From: Petaurus breviceps papuanus | Lineage: Eukaryota > Chordata > Mammalia > Diprotodontia > Petauridae | NCBI GenBank assembly: GCA_028583685.1 | Contig: JAMXIF010001164.1 | Location: forward strand, 10,844,206 to 10,908,205 | Direction: 5' to 3' | Length of the DNA: 64,000 bases | In this document: positions 10,600 to 21,839 of the stretch, one piece after another | Layout of the letters: each line of letters opens with the position of its first letter | Position numbering within the stretch: the stretch's first letter is position 1 | Notes under the pieces: generated by a model | What the model was told of the DNA's origin: nothing | The model's database searches: none | What the model saw: the letters and a program-made list of their open reading frames with translations, nothing else | Program-made: the position numbers and the translations under genes

Positions 10600-11011
10600 G
10601 GGTCAAAATCCATCCCCAACCTGACTGCTTCCCTATGCCTGTGCCCTAGTTTCTTCCAGTTGAAATGCAAATGAAAGGATGAATGCTTAAGCAAAGTCTT
10701 TACTCTCATCCCAATTTCCATCCCCAACATTGGTGTGCATAGTTAAAGGGATGGGAAAACTGAAAGGTCAAGTCAGAAAGCTCCCCCGAGCTAAGTTTCG
10801 CAGTAGAAATGCTGACTGACCTCAAATGATAATTGAGTTGATGGACTCTTCACTCCAGCCACGTTGCCAGATGCTTTTGTAATAAAGTGCGTAGGGAATG
10901 GATTTTTCCGTAATGCAATTATAAGCATGAAAACTAGCTGCTCAGTGAAATAAACAGTGAAACAATGTCTCTAATTAACCTGATGGCTTACTGGATGCAT
11001 ATGATTCTAGT

Positions 11012-11053
<42 letters not shown>

Positions 11054-11600
11054 ATGAGTGTGTATAAACAAGTAGATACAGCTCCTTGTTTCTAGAATAC
11101 TTTTTAAAAAAATCAACTTTGCACACTTTGGAGATGTTTAGAAAGAAGAAAGGCATATTCCTCAGATTTGCTTGAAAACCTTCATTGGTTTCCTTATTCT
11201 TTATGGCAGGAAGATTGAGTTAGATCCTCTTTGCTTTATTTTTCCCTCTGAGTAAATGTATTGAAATTGCTTAGGGTAGGAGAAAGATGGTTTTGTAATG
11301 ACTTCAGATGCCTGATGGCTTGTCAGAGGATACTGGTTGGCTACTATACATCCTTAGATTAGATAGAATTAGTTGTTTATTTTTCCCTTCTGAAAATAAA
11401 GGTAAAATCGTATAACTTTCAGCCTATCATCTCACTCAGAATTGTGACTGTGAATTGTTGCAAGAAACAGGATTATATTAATGCAATACTTGAGTGTTTA
11501 AACACATGGAAAGCACTCTATTATGTAACTTTGAGGATAAACATTAGTATTTCCCTCAGGAAACTTAAAATTTAGCAAGAGAGATGATGTGTACCTGTGT
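10600..11600. other. unique sequence with a TG microsatellite
   Basis: No gene recognised. (TG)n occupies 11011-11050. The 10795-10990 part has a compact, non-repetitive composition of the kind seen in conserved noncoding elements, but this is a guess without alignment. Confidence 0.5.
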
Positions 11601-11624
11601 GTGTGTGTCTCTCTGTGTGTGTGT

Positions 11625-11870
11625 ACACCTAGCATTTATATAATGCTTTAATGTTTCCAAAGGGCTTCATTTTTTAAAATTTCATTTGATCCTCACATCA
11701 AACTTGTGTGGTAGATATGATTATTACCCTTATTTTACAGATAAGGAAATTAAGTCTAAGAGAGGTTAAGGGAGTTGTCCAGGTTCATACAATGAAGTAT
11801 CTGAGCTAGGATTAGAACTGTTTTCTTCCTTACTTCAAATACAACAATCTATACATTGCATCACCACACT
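11625..11870 (-). repeat. MIR/THER CORE-SINE
   Basis: Reverse copy: TAGCATTTATATAATGCTTT, ATCCTCACATCAAACTTGTG, CTTATTTTACAGATAAGGAA and GAGAGGTTAAGGGAGTTGTC. Confidence 0.75.
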
Positions 11871-12009
11871 AAGATAAATAGCGAAGTCCTGTGTTTGAGT
11901 TCAAAAGTTAACTTAAAAATAAAATAGTGAGTAGATATGACTACATAGTCGCTTCCCTGGCAAAAATGTGAGTGTTTCTGTGAACTTTGAGCTAAATAAG
12001 AATAGGCAG

Positions 12010-12300
12010 TGTTACATGGAGACTACAAAAGAGAGCATGAACTTAGGTCACATTAAGAAGGACATTGTATTCAGAGTGTAAAAATGTGATTGTCCTTCTG
12101 TGATGTGCTTGGATTAGACTACATCTAGAATGTTGTGTCAATTCTAGGCACTTTGTTATAAGTAGGTTATGCTGGAAATCGCCAGGGGAGTATGTTATGC
12201 ATAACTTTGAAAAAATATGACACAAAGATCAGTGAAAGGAGTTTGGGATGTTTAGAATGGAGAGAAAAATTAGGAGGCACATGATACAGGTTCTTTTTGT
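12010..12300 (+). repeat. L3/CR1 LINE fragment
   Basis: GACTACATCTAGAATGTTGT, CAATTCTAGGCACTTTGTTA and AGTTTGGGATGTTTAGAATG match the L3/CR1 sequence 'actacatctggaatattgtgttcaattctgggca' and its downstream part. A short CT-rich tract follows at 12300-12365. 12366-12589 is unassigned. Confidence 0.7.
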
Positions 12301-12589
12301 CTATCTGTCTCTGTCTCTATATCTCCATTTCTGTCTCTTTTTCTATCTCTACTTCTCTCTTCACCCCGACCTATAGTTAGAATGATCCCAACTTGATTTT
12401 GATTAACACAGGAGTTTTTTACCTGTTCCATTTCCTACTTGATTAGATTTGCCCTTCTTTTGGTGGCCTGGTAGCACCCTGCTTCTGGGAGAGAGGCAGG
12501 GGTTTTGCAGAGGGAAATTCACTAATTTAATGCTTTGATGTTGGACTTATTGTAAACATTAAATTGACTTTTTTTCCTTTTTAATATCT

Positions 12590-13033
12590 TGTATTTACTT
12601 CATTAAATATTTCCAATTATATCTAAAACAATTAACATTCATTAAAAAAATTGAATTCCATATTCTCTCCCTCTCTCCTATTCCTACCCCCTCCTTGATA
12701 AGTTATTTGTTTTTTTATTTGTTAATAAGAAATGTGTTATTTATTATACATGTGAGGTTATACAAACATATTTCTTATATTAGCCACATTGCAAAAGAAA
12801 ACAGACAAAAAAAACCCAAACAACAAGAAAAGTAAAAAGAAAACCAAACATGCTTTAATCTACACTCCAGAGTTCATCAGTTTTTTGTTTGGAGGAAGAG
12901 AGCATCTTTCACCATGCATCCTTTGGAATTATCTTGGATCATTGTCTTGATTACAGTACCTATGTCATTCAGAATTGATCATTCTTACAATATTTTTGGT
13001 GTTGTGTACAATATTCTCCTAGTTCTGCTTAGT
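12590..13033 (-). repeat. L1 LINE 3' UTR
   Basis: Reverse marsupial L1 3' end: T-rich left edge, CTTTAATCTACACTCCAGAG, GGAATTATCTTGGATCATTG and CTAGTTCTGCTTAGTTCACT. On the minus strand this runs from the end of ORF2 into the A-rich tail. It is a separate insertion from the L1 that begins about 150 bp to the right. Confidence 0.75.
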
Positions 13034-13189
13034 TCACTTTGAATGAGTTATTTTTATTTTATTTTACTATTAATCTTTAAGTTTTGTGTGCTATTGCTCA
13101 GGTAAACAAAATAGCTGCTTTTTCTCTATTTTATATTTAATTTATATTTACATTGTATATGTTATATTTTACATTTTCAATTACATGTA

Positions 13190-16100
13190 AAATTTTGAAT
13201 TACATGTAAAATTTTTTAAATTAGTTTTTAAAATTTTAAGTTCCATATTCTTTCCCTCCTACCCTTTTCCCCTTATTGAGAAGGCAAGTAATTCGATGTG
13301 GATTATACACATGAAGTCATGCAAAGTATATTCTCATATGATCCATATTGAAAAAGAAAAAACAGACCAAAATTCCCAAACCACCAAGAAATCTCTGGAG
13401 GTGGATAATATTTTTTCATAATAAGCCCCTCAGAAATTTCTTGGATGTATTACTGAGAGTAGCTAAGCTATTCAGAATTGATCATCATACAATATTGCTG
13501 CAACTGTGTAAAAAGTTCTCATGGTTTTGCTTACTTCACTTTGCATCAGTTCATGTAAGTTGAAGTCGCCCACTAGTATAGTTTTACTTTCTATTTTCTC
13601 CTGGATCTTCTTAATCTTTTCCTTTAAGAATTTAGATACTATGCCATTTGGCATATATGTTTAGTGTTCATATTGCTTCATTATCTATGGTCCCTTTTAT
13701 CAAAAATGTTGTTGCTCTGCTTATCTCTTTAAATTAAGTCTGTTTTTCCTATTGCTTTGTCTGGGATCCTGATTCCTTTCTCTTTATTCACCTCGCCTAT
13801 GGCATAATAGATTCTACCACAGTCCCTTATATTCACTCTAAGTCTCTCTGTTTCAAGTGTTTTTCTTGTATACAACATATTTTTGGATTCTGCTTTTTAA
13901 TGCATTATACTAGCTGCTAACATTTTTGGGTGAGTTCAGTTCATTTACATTCAAAGTTATGATTATTAACTGTATTTCTATCCATCCTATTTCTCTTATC
14001 TTTCCCTCTCCCTTTCTTTTTACCCTTTCCCTCCTCAAAAATCTGTTTTGCTTCTGACTATGGCCTCCCTTAATCTGCCCTCCCTTATATTAGTTCCTAC
14101 TCCTTTTTATACACTTCCTCTCCTACTTCCCTGGTAGGTAAGATCAATTTCTTTGAACCAATTCTGATGAGAATAAAAGTCAATTATCGCCCACATTCCT
14201 CATCATCTTCACTGTAAATCTTTTCCTTTCTCATCTTTTTATGTGAAATAATTTTCCTCATTCTATTTCTCCTTCTCCCTTCTTTCCATGTATCCCTCTT
14301 TCTCATCCATTTGTTTTATTTTTTAAAAATCATCTCGCCATAGTCAACTTATACCTGAGCCTTCCCCCACTTCTCTCTCTCTCTGTCTCTCTGTGTCTCT
14401 CTCTGTCTGTCTCTTGATATATGCACACATATATACCTACCTACATACATATATATATACATATATACACATATATGTATGTGTATCTCTGTGTATTCCT
14501 TCTAATAATAATGATAAAGTTTTTAAGAGTTACAAGTTTCATTTTCCCAGTTTAACCTTATTGAATCCCTTATTATTTATCTTTCCTTTTTCCCTTTTTA
14601 TGCTTTTCTTGAGTTTTTTATTTGATAGCCAAGTGTTTTATTCAGCTCTGTTCTTCCAAAATCTTTGGAAGTCCTCTTTCATTAAATTTCCATTTTTTTC
14701 CTCCAGAATGATTATACTCAGTTTTGTGAGGCAGATTATTCTTGGTTGTAATCCTAGCTCATTTGCTTTCTGGAATATCATATTCCAAGCCCTCTGATCC
14801 TTTAGTATGGGTGTTGCTAAATCTTGCATTGTCCTGATCATGGCTCCAAAATATTTGACTTCTTTCTTTTTGGCTGATCACAATTTTTTCTCCTTGACTT
14901 GGGAGCTCTGGAATTTGGCTATAATATTGCTGGAACTTTTCCTTTTCAAATCTCTTTCAGGAGGTCATCAGTGGATTATTTCCATTTTACCTTTTAGGTC
15001 TAGGATATTAGGGCAGTTGTTCTTGATAATTTCTTCAAATATGATGACTATGCTCATTTTTAAATCATGGCTTTCAAGTAGTTCAACAATTCTTAAATTA
15101 TCTCTCCTCTATATATTTTCTATGTCAGTTGTTTTTCCAATGAGACATTTCAATTACTTTCTTTTTTTTTATTCTATTGATTTTGTTTTATTGTTTATTG
15201 ATGTCTCATGGAGGCAGTTTCTACATGCCCAATTCTATTGCTCCCCCATTCTAATTTTTAAGGTATTATTTTCCTTAGTGTTTTTTAACCTCTTGTTCAA
15301 TTTGGTTAATCTTGTTTTTTAAGGAGTTCTCTTTAGTGAATTTTTGTGCCTCTTTTACCATTTGGTCAATTGTATTTTAAGGTGTTATTTTCTTCAGCAT
15401 TTTTTTGTGTACTTCTTTTATCAAGTCATTGACTCTTTCTTCATAATTTTCTTATATCACTCATGTCTTTTTTCCAATTTTTCATTTCTTTTCTTATTTG
15501 ATTTTTAAAATCCTTTTGAGTATTTCCAGGAATTCTTTTTGGCTTTGTTTCCAATTCACATTTTACTTTGAGCTTATAGCTGTTTTGATATCATTGTTTT
15601 CTTTTGGGTTTGTGTCTTGATCTTGTAGCTTATAGATGTTTTGGCATCAGACATCATTATTTTCTTTTAGGCTTGTCTCTTAATGTTCCCTGTCACTTTA
15701 ACTTTTAATGGTCATGTTCTTTTTTTTTGTTTTGTATGTTTATTTACTCATTTTCTAACTATATTTCTTGATTTTTAACTTTATGTTAAAGTTGTGCTCT
15801 TCTCCCGGGGTGGAAGGGACACCGTCCCAAACTTCAGGTTTTTCATGCTACTGTTTTCAGAGCTAGTTCTGTGGGGGAAGAGGTCTGTAAGCTTTCAGTT
15901 CTTTCAACATGGTGTTATCTAAGGAGAAGTATGGTAACTGCTCTCCTAACCTGTGCTCTGTGTCCCAAGAAGGGACCTTGTTTTCCTGTAGCCACAAGTG
16001 TTTACATTCCTCTTGATCTCGGAAGTGTGAATAGGTCCACTGTTCTCCTGTAGCTGCAAGCCCTAGTGCCCCTTTCTGCACTTGAAACTGTGACCCAGGC

Positions 16101-16290
16101 TGCTCCCTTGTGAGCTACCACAAGCACTCTTCTCCACCCAGGAACTGGGAGCAGGGCCTTTACTAACCCTGCAGCTATGAGTGGTAGTGTCCTTGTTCTC
16201 TTGGAATCACAACCCAAAACTGTGTATGGGAAATGCAACAAGGTACTGAAACCAATGCCAGCAAAAGGTTCTTTGTATATCTTTCTGACC
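13190..16290 (-). repeat. L1 LINE with internally deleted ORF2
   Basis: Minus-strand L1 read from right to left: 5' UTR (about 16290-15780), ORF1 (about 15770-14640), a roughly 900-bp pyrimidine-rich spacer with TC and TA/CA microsatellites near 14370-14490, ORF2 endonuclease (about 13830-13560), then 3' UTR. The ORF1 C-terminal part keeps LATPILKDQRAWNMIFQKA and ELGLQPRI. In ORF2 the endonuclease motif ILVGDFN is followed directly by LHELMQSEVSKT, which belongs to the ORF2 C-terminus, so the reverse-transcriptase region is missing. It cannot move by itself. A near-terminal position for the 3' UTR indicates internal deletion rather than 5' truncation. Confidence 0.8.
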
Positions 16291-16394
16291 ACTTGTCCTA
16301 TGCTCAAAATTATCAAGCTCAAAACTATCAAGTTCAAGACATCTCTACTAACACATAGTATACAGACAAGCTCCATGATGATTGCCTTTTTAAA

Positions 16395-16525
16395 AATACA
16401 TGTCTAATAGTATTTGAAGAATTACCATGAAAAAGAAGTGCTAGAGTTGTTCTGCTTGTCTTCAGAGAGCAGAGGTAGGAGCAATAGATAGAAGTTGTGT
16501 AGAGATAGATTCTACTTGATTCTTT
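16395..16525 (+). repeat. L3/CR1 LINE fragment
   Basis: GTGCTAGAGTTGTTCTGCTT, CAGAGAGCAGAGGTAGGAGC and AATAGATAGAAGTTGTGTAG correspond to an internal part of the L3/CR1 3' region. Confidence 0.65.
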
Positions 16526-16659
16526 TTTATACTTAATCAGTTTTTATTCTTTTATGTTCCACTATATAAATCACAAATATATTTTAAGGATTCAGTAGCT
16601 CAATAGCTTCCAAAAGAGTAACCTTTAAAGGTATGAAAATTATGCATAAGAAAATGTTT

Positions 16660-16800
16660 TATAGTGTGGGGTAAGAAAAAGAGTGATGAAAAATCAAGAG
16701 GACCTGGGTTCAAATTCTGGCATTGCTCCTCATGACCTATATAATCCTGGCAAGTCACTTTATCTCAGCTAGTCCCTGAGGTAATAAATTATGTCAAATG
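16660..16800 (+). repeat. MIR-class SINE
   Basis: CAAGAGGACCTGGGTTCAAA (B box), TTCTGGCATTGCTCCTCATG, and GGCAAGTCACTTTATCTCAG in MIR order. Confidence 0.65.
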
Positions 16801-16859
16801 TCTCAGAATAAACTTACCAAGAAGCAGACAAGGTTTGTCATATAAGTACAACTACAAAA

Positions 16860-17163
16860 CAATTTTCACAGAAATAAAATAATACTTAAACAAATGGAGA
16901 ATGAGTGAGTGTTCATTATGGGGCTCCACTAATATAGCAAAAAGACTATGCTATTGAATTAGCTGAAAAAATAATCAAATTCATGTTGAGTAACAAAAAA
17001 TCAAGAATATAAAGGGAAATAATGAAAAAGAAGTGGGAAGGAAAAAGATCTGGCATATCTCAAATTGTATTACAAAATAGTAATTATCAAATCCATCTGA
17101 TACTGTATAAAAATAGAAAAGTAGAACAGTAGAATAGATTAGATAAATAAGACCTAAAATGAA
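16860..17163 (+). repeat. L1 LINE ORF2 fragment, left part
   Basis: ACAAAAAATCAAGAATATAA, GGGAAATAATGAAAAAGAAG, CTGGCATATCTCAAATTGTA and AACAGTAGAATAGATTAGAT match L1 ORF2 downstream of the reverse-transcriptase core. The reading frame is decayed. It resumes at about 18855 after a 1.7-kb interruption. Confidence 0.65.
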
Positions 17164-18850
17164 TAAATATGTAAGGCACAGTATTTCTCACCTCCTCGGG
17201 AGTACCAGTCTTTTACAGGGACTAAAATTGGAAAGGAAAGTGAGTAGGCAGGAGTAGCTTCTATGTGATGTACCACTAGGTGGCACTCTGAGCTTGAGAT
17301 GATTCTGCTTCCCTTCTGCATGGTCATAAACTCCCTGCTCAGACCTCTCACCAAGCAGTAGGACTCCACCTTGCTTCCTGGGACTTCCAGCCTCAGTATC
17401 CTGCCTACCACTCTGTATTGGCAGGAAGAGAATCCCTGTGATCCATGAGCTTCCTGGGCTATTGTGCCTCAGTCCTTGTACTATCTTTTCTTGTTTAGTC
17501 TTGTGTTGGAAATATAAAAATTATTATAACCTATGGGTCAGTGCACCATTCCATTAAGTTTCCTGTTTCCTTCCCACCTTTACTTGAAGTGAAAGAACTA
17601 CATGAGCTCTTTCACATGGCACCTTGGAGTACATTTCTGAAGTGGAATAGTTAAAAACACATACATTTAAGAGAAATTATTATTGGTAACCAATTATTAG
17701 GGGAGATTCAGAATGTTCCTTTTTCTAAAGTTTTCATTTCAAATTTCAGTCTTTCGAAGCATATTACTAATGATGAGATTGGAGTAACTTTCTTAACAAT
17801 CTTGTTCAGACTCCACCCAGGTCTGAAATTGGAAAGGAAAGTTTAATTTTATTCAGACCTCCCCCGCCTCCCCACCCCAGGTGGGGAAGGGCATCTTATT
17901 CTACTTAGGTTTGGGTAGGGTTAAATTCTTTGAATAGATTGCCTGAAGCTGGAGGTAACTTAAGAATAAATTATGTTTTAATAATTAAAGTTCATTAGAA
18001 TAGGTCCAGCCACTCATAGTAATATTCATTCTATCATTAATTGTTAACTGTTGAGTTGATTGCCACCAGGAACACCCCTCTTCCAAGGGCATATAAGCCA
18101 GGAGCCTACCACCATGATTGTCTTGGGCATCTAAAAGTGACACAGACCTTTTATTAAAATGCTAGTATTATTAATAAAATGACTTATCACTCAGAAATGA
18201 TATCTCTTGAACTTTTTAAACACTATACATTAAAATTCCCAAGCAGTGAGCTTGGGTACCAGCTTTGAAAAATTCATAACCCAGTGGTGGCAATTACAAA
18301 ATTGTACAACTTCACCTTTGCAATGAGAACAGATGTTCCCCAAAGGCTTGGATTGAGAAAGACTATCAGACCTTTTCTCAATATCAGTGACTTTGATGGG
18401 AAAAAGAAGAGTTTTACCATATGGAGGAAAGCTGTCCCTATCCTAACTCCTGCAGAAACAGAAACCTCTTCTTGGCTGATCTTCGGATGAATTTTCAAGT
18501 CAGGTGGTCATTGGAAGTCCATGACGGTCTTCTATATTAGTCCATACTCTCAAGGTTCCAGAAACTCATGGTACAAGCTCATTTTCCATGTTGCTTCTAA
18601 TGTATGTTTTTTACTCTTTTCTTTCTCATCATCTTCTGTCATGATTCTCCCAAAGATCCAAAGTAGGTCTTTGTTTTAAACATTGACTTTAGGCAATTCC
18701 CTTTATGCTGGGAGATCCAAGCAATTTGGTTTTAGTCTCTTGCTTTTCTGATTTTCTTTGCCACTTATAAATGGTAGGAAAATCAAAGGGAAAATATTAA
18801 GACCTTGCACCTTTAGGTATTATAAATGCTAAAATTATAGTATTCAATAA
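17164..18850. other. insert splitting an L1; possible LTR inside
   Basis: Sequence unlike the flanking L1. The part at about 17504-18245 has weak LTR character in plus orientation: a TATA-like CATATAAG near 18090 followed by ATTAAA/AATAAA signals near 18154-18180. No convincing terminal duplication was found, so this remains a possibility only. 18260-18850 is unassigned; open frames there overlap on opposite strands and match nothing I know. Confidence 0.35.
17273..17286 (+). promoter_or_regulatory. candidate CTCF binding site
   Basis: CCACTAGGTGGCAC fits the vertebrate CTCF core consensus (CCASYAGRKGGCRS) at every position. The sequence match is direct; occupancy is an inference. It lies within the 1.7-kb block that interrupts an L1, so it may have arrived with an inserted element. 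Confidence 0.55.
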
Positions 18851-18854
18851 ACCT

Positions 18855-19720
18855 AAGAATGCAAACTACTTGGCATAAGAACTGTTGGGAAAACTGGTCA
18901 GCAATTTGGTGGAATATAGGTTTAGACCAGTACTTTGAACTACCTGCTATAATACTATAATATAACCCCAAAGGATGAAAAAAACCCTGCATATTAAAAA
19001 TTCCGTTATTTATAGAAAACAAATTATGTATCTGACAATTGTCATCTGGAGAGGAATTAATAATCATGGAGAAGAAATTTTTAAATAGATTAGTCTGATT
19101 TGTATATAAATATGTGCTTGCACATATATATGTTTATCTTGACAAAGACAAAAGTAAAATGCTTAAAATGTTATCTCTTAGTAAATGGAAAGAAACCAAA
19201 AAACAAAAACACCTTTTCATTAGAAATGGTTTTTGAGTTAGACATTTCCAGCAGTGAAACTGGCAACAAAATATGTGCCCAACAACTGGGGAATTGATTG
19301 AACAAATTGTTTATAAGAAAATAATGAAAATGATTATGCTGTAAGGAAAAACAAATATGAAGAATTTATTGAAACATAGTAAAGTTTATATGAGAAAATA
19401 CATAATGAACGAGAGTCAAAACAAAAGTATGTAATTTCTACTATGTAAATGAAAATAACAGTGAGAGATAATAAAATTTAAGTCAAATACAACAGACAAT
19501 ACTGGAACTAAATAATTCCAGTTAAAATACATATTTACTTTCTCTTAATAAACAAAAGCCAAACAAAGTGGGAAGAGACGTGAACTATCTATCCATCATT
19601 CTCACTGTTAGGCAGTTAGTTGGATGTTTATTGGGAAACATCTGGCATGTCAATACAAAATATATAAATGATTTAAAAAAACAACCCAAACAACCAGTAA
19701 ACAAATTCATGTGGAACAAA
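18855..19720 (+). repeat. L1 LINE ORF2 end and 3' UTR, right part
   Basis: AACTGTTGGGAAAACTGGTC and GAATATAGGTTTAGACCAGT match the ORF2 segment that normally follows, after about 100 bp, the sequence seen at 16860-17163. CCAACAACTGGGGAATTGAT near 19280 marks the ORF2 C-terminal region. The 3' part is diverged and AT-rich. Confidence 0.55.
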
Positions 19721-20169
19721 ATTTTATGAAGCTTAATAAAAGTGGATTTTCTAATGTTAAAGATGAAACTGTAGATGTCCTCTAATTCCTTGTATTTGAG
19801 ATTGATTATGTAAACAATTGGAGTCAGTGAAGGTTGGTGAATGAGCAGTGTTGCCGAGCGGCATTCTAGGAAGCTGTTTAGTCATGGTAGATATATGCTA
19901 TCTGTGATACAGGCCAAGAAATCCACCATGGAAGGAATAATTGGCTGTTACTTCCCCAATAGGAGGGGCCATCTGAGGTGATTTCTCAGCATTTTTGCCT
20001 TCTTGTATACCAGGCAATAATTACAGTATATCAAGAAACATACTCTAACTGGTGTGTTATAGAACAGATATGGCTTTCAGAACCCTGCTACAAACACAGT
20101 GGAAATTCAGCAAAGATTTACTGTTGACAATGATACCTGTAGGAGTGCTGAGTCAGCCTGGGATCACTT
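19721..20169. other. no gene seen
   Basis: Unassigned sequence between the L1 and a SINE. The only open frame runs into the SINE and is not credible as coding. Confidence 0.5.
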
Positions 20170-20185
20170 CTAGATCCCCATTTTC

Positions 20186-20350
20186 TTTCCTTTCTTTTTT
20201 TTTTTTTAAGCAATCGGGGTTAAGTAACTTGCTCAAGGTTACATGGCCAGGTGTTTCTGGGTGGGTGCTAAGTGTCTGAGCCCGGATTCGATCCCAGGTC
20301 ATCCCGACACTGAAGCTGGTGCTCTTACTCACTGTGCTACCCGGCCGCCC
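20186..20350 (-). repeat. young SINE, CAATCGGGG subfamily, with target-site duplication
   Basis: Complete reverse copy: poly(T) on the left, CAATCGGGGTTAAGTAACTT, CCCGGATTCGATCCCAGGTC (B box) and CCGGCCGCCC head on the right. A perfect 16-bp duplication CTAGATCCCCATTTTC flanks it at 20170-20185 and 20351-20366. The subfamily differs from the CAATTGCC-ending SINE elsewhere in the window. Confidence 0.95.
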
Positions 20351-20366
20351 CTAGATCCCCATTTTC

Positions 20367-20924
20367 AATGCTTCCTGACAGTGTTTGTTATCTGGAAACA
20401 TTGTTCTTTCCTTCCCACTTCTTTTTAATGCTGTTTATGAGCTAGTCCTGGTGAGAGAGGCCATTCCAAATGGCTGGCCAACTCAAATTTCACCCTTTAA
20501 GACCCTGCAGCAGCTATTGATTTCCCTTTGCTGAATTCTCTCCTAACCTAAGGTAACAATGGGATTAGGAGGGATTCAGATGCTTACCTTTGAGTTGTAG
20601 TTAGCAGACTTGCCTGGTTTGGGAAAAAAATCCCTTTTGGACACCTCCTTCCTTTCCCTACTATGCTTAAAGTTCGAAGTCCAGAGGAGTAAACAAGCTT
20701 TTGCTTGCAAACTGTGAGGTCACGTTATCCCCATTCCCTTGTGTTACTCTAGTTAAGTCTCAGTGACATTGCAAAATGGGAAGATTGTTTACATCGCGAT
20801 TCTTCATCTCTTTACTGTGCTGGATACCTCTGTTAGCCTGGTGAAACCTATGGAATACTTCTTAGAAGAATGCTTTTGAAGTTATTAAATATATAGGATT
20901 AAAATAAATAATTATTAGAAATGT
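20367..20924. other. no gene seen
   Basis: Unique-looking sequence with moderate GC content. No repeat or coding signal recognised. Confidence 0.5.
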
Positions 20925-21175
20925 AGTTCTAGTGTATATGTATGCATGTATATACATATGTATGAGTGTGAATATACACACATATATACATTCATACATA
21001 TGTTTTGTATATATCTAATGCAGACATATTATATCTATACATATATACTTGTATACACACATGATATTTATGCGTTTATATGTGCACACATACCTGTGCA
21101 TGTATATATGTTCATGTGTATGTTTGTGAATATACACATATATGTTATACATATATGTCTGCATCTGTCTGTCTT
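20925..21175. repeat. TA/TG/CA-rich low-complexity tract
   Basis: Impure purine-pyrimidine alternating repeat of ATATGTATG-type units about 240 bp long. Open frames rich in Tyr, His and Ile in this interval are translations of the repeat. Confidence 0.9.
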
Positions 21176-21306
21176 TCTTTGTCTCTCAACAAGCAGACTT
21201 ACTTCAGGTTAAGAACCCTTGGTTTAGAAGGAATTCTGTATGGAAGTTGTTCTTGTTTTTTAAATTGCATAGCATGTTAGTCACAGGAGGTCATAGATAG
21301 ACTTTT

Positions 21307-21461
21307 TTTTTTTAAAGCAATCGGGGTTAGGAACTTGCTCAAGGTTACACGGCCAGTTATTTCAGGGTGTGGTGCTAAGTATCTGAGCCCGGATTTGATG
21401 CCCAGGTCATCCCGACACTGGAGCAGGTGCTCTTACTCACTGAGCCACCTAGCCGCCCCTT
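21307..21461 (-). repeat. young SINE, CAATCGGGG subfamily, with target-site duplication
   Basis: Same subfamily as at 20186-20350: CAATCGGGGTTAGGAACTTG, GAGCCCGGATTTGATGCCCA and AGCCACCTAGCCGCCCC. Flanked by a 14-bp duplication ATAGATAGACTTTT at 21293-21306 and 21462-21475. Confidence 0.93.
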
Positions 21462-21839
21462 ATAGATAGACTTTTAAAAGTAGATTACATAAGGGATTAA
21501 TGTTATTTTTCAAGTGTTGACTATTTCAGATATTCTGTGGGCATGGCCTCTACCAAAACAGATCAGGAACCCTCCATGCCTTATAGACATGAGCTGATAT
21601 ATCAAAAATAATGTACCACCAATCCACCAAACTTTTGGTGATGAATTGCTCCAAAATTAGATCAGCTGGTTCTCAAATGATATTTTTTTGTTGGATCCTC
21701 AGTCAAAATTGTTCTAGGATGTGTTTTACATCTTGAGGAATGTTCCAAATATTCACTCATCTAGGAACGGACAAAGGAGATATTGGGAATTGGCTTTGAA
21801 CTTTGGGGGAGGTATATGGAAGAGAAAACACATCAGTCA

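Noticed and set aside
14393-14797. 134-codon plus-strand open frame
   Set aside because: It is the antisense of L1 spacer and ORF1 sequence and begins in a microsatellite. The minus strand is the true coding orientation of the element.
14807-15322. 171-codon plus-strand open frame, the longest in the window
   Set aside because: Antisense of L1 ORF1 (minus strand). The hydrophobic composition comes from the complement of A-rich coiled-coil codons.
18284-18490. 68-codon plus-strand frame with an equally long antisense frame
   Set aside because: Two mirror-image frames over the same bases, no motif, no start context or splice support. Chance is the simpler explanation.
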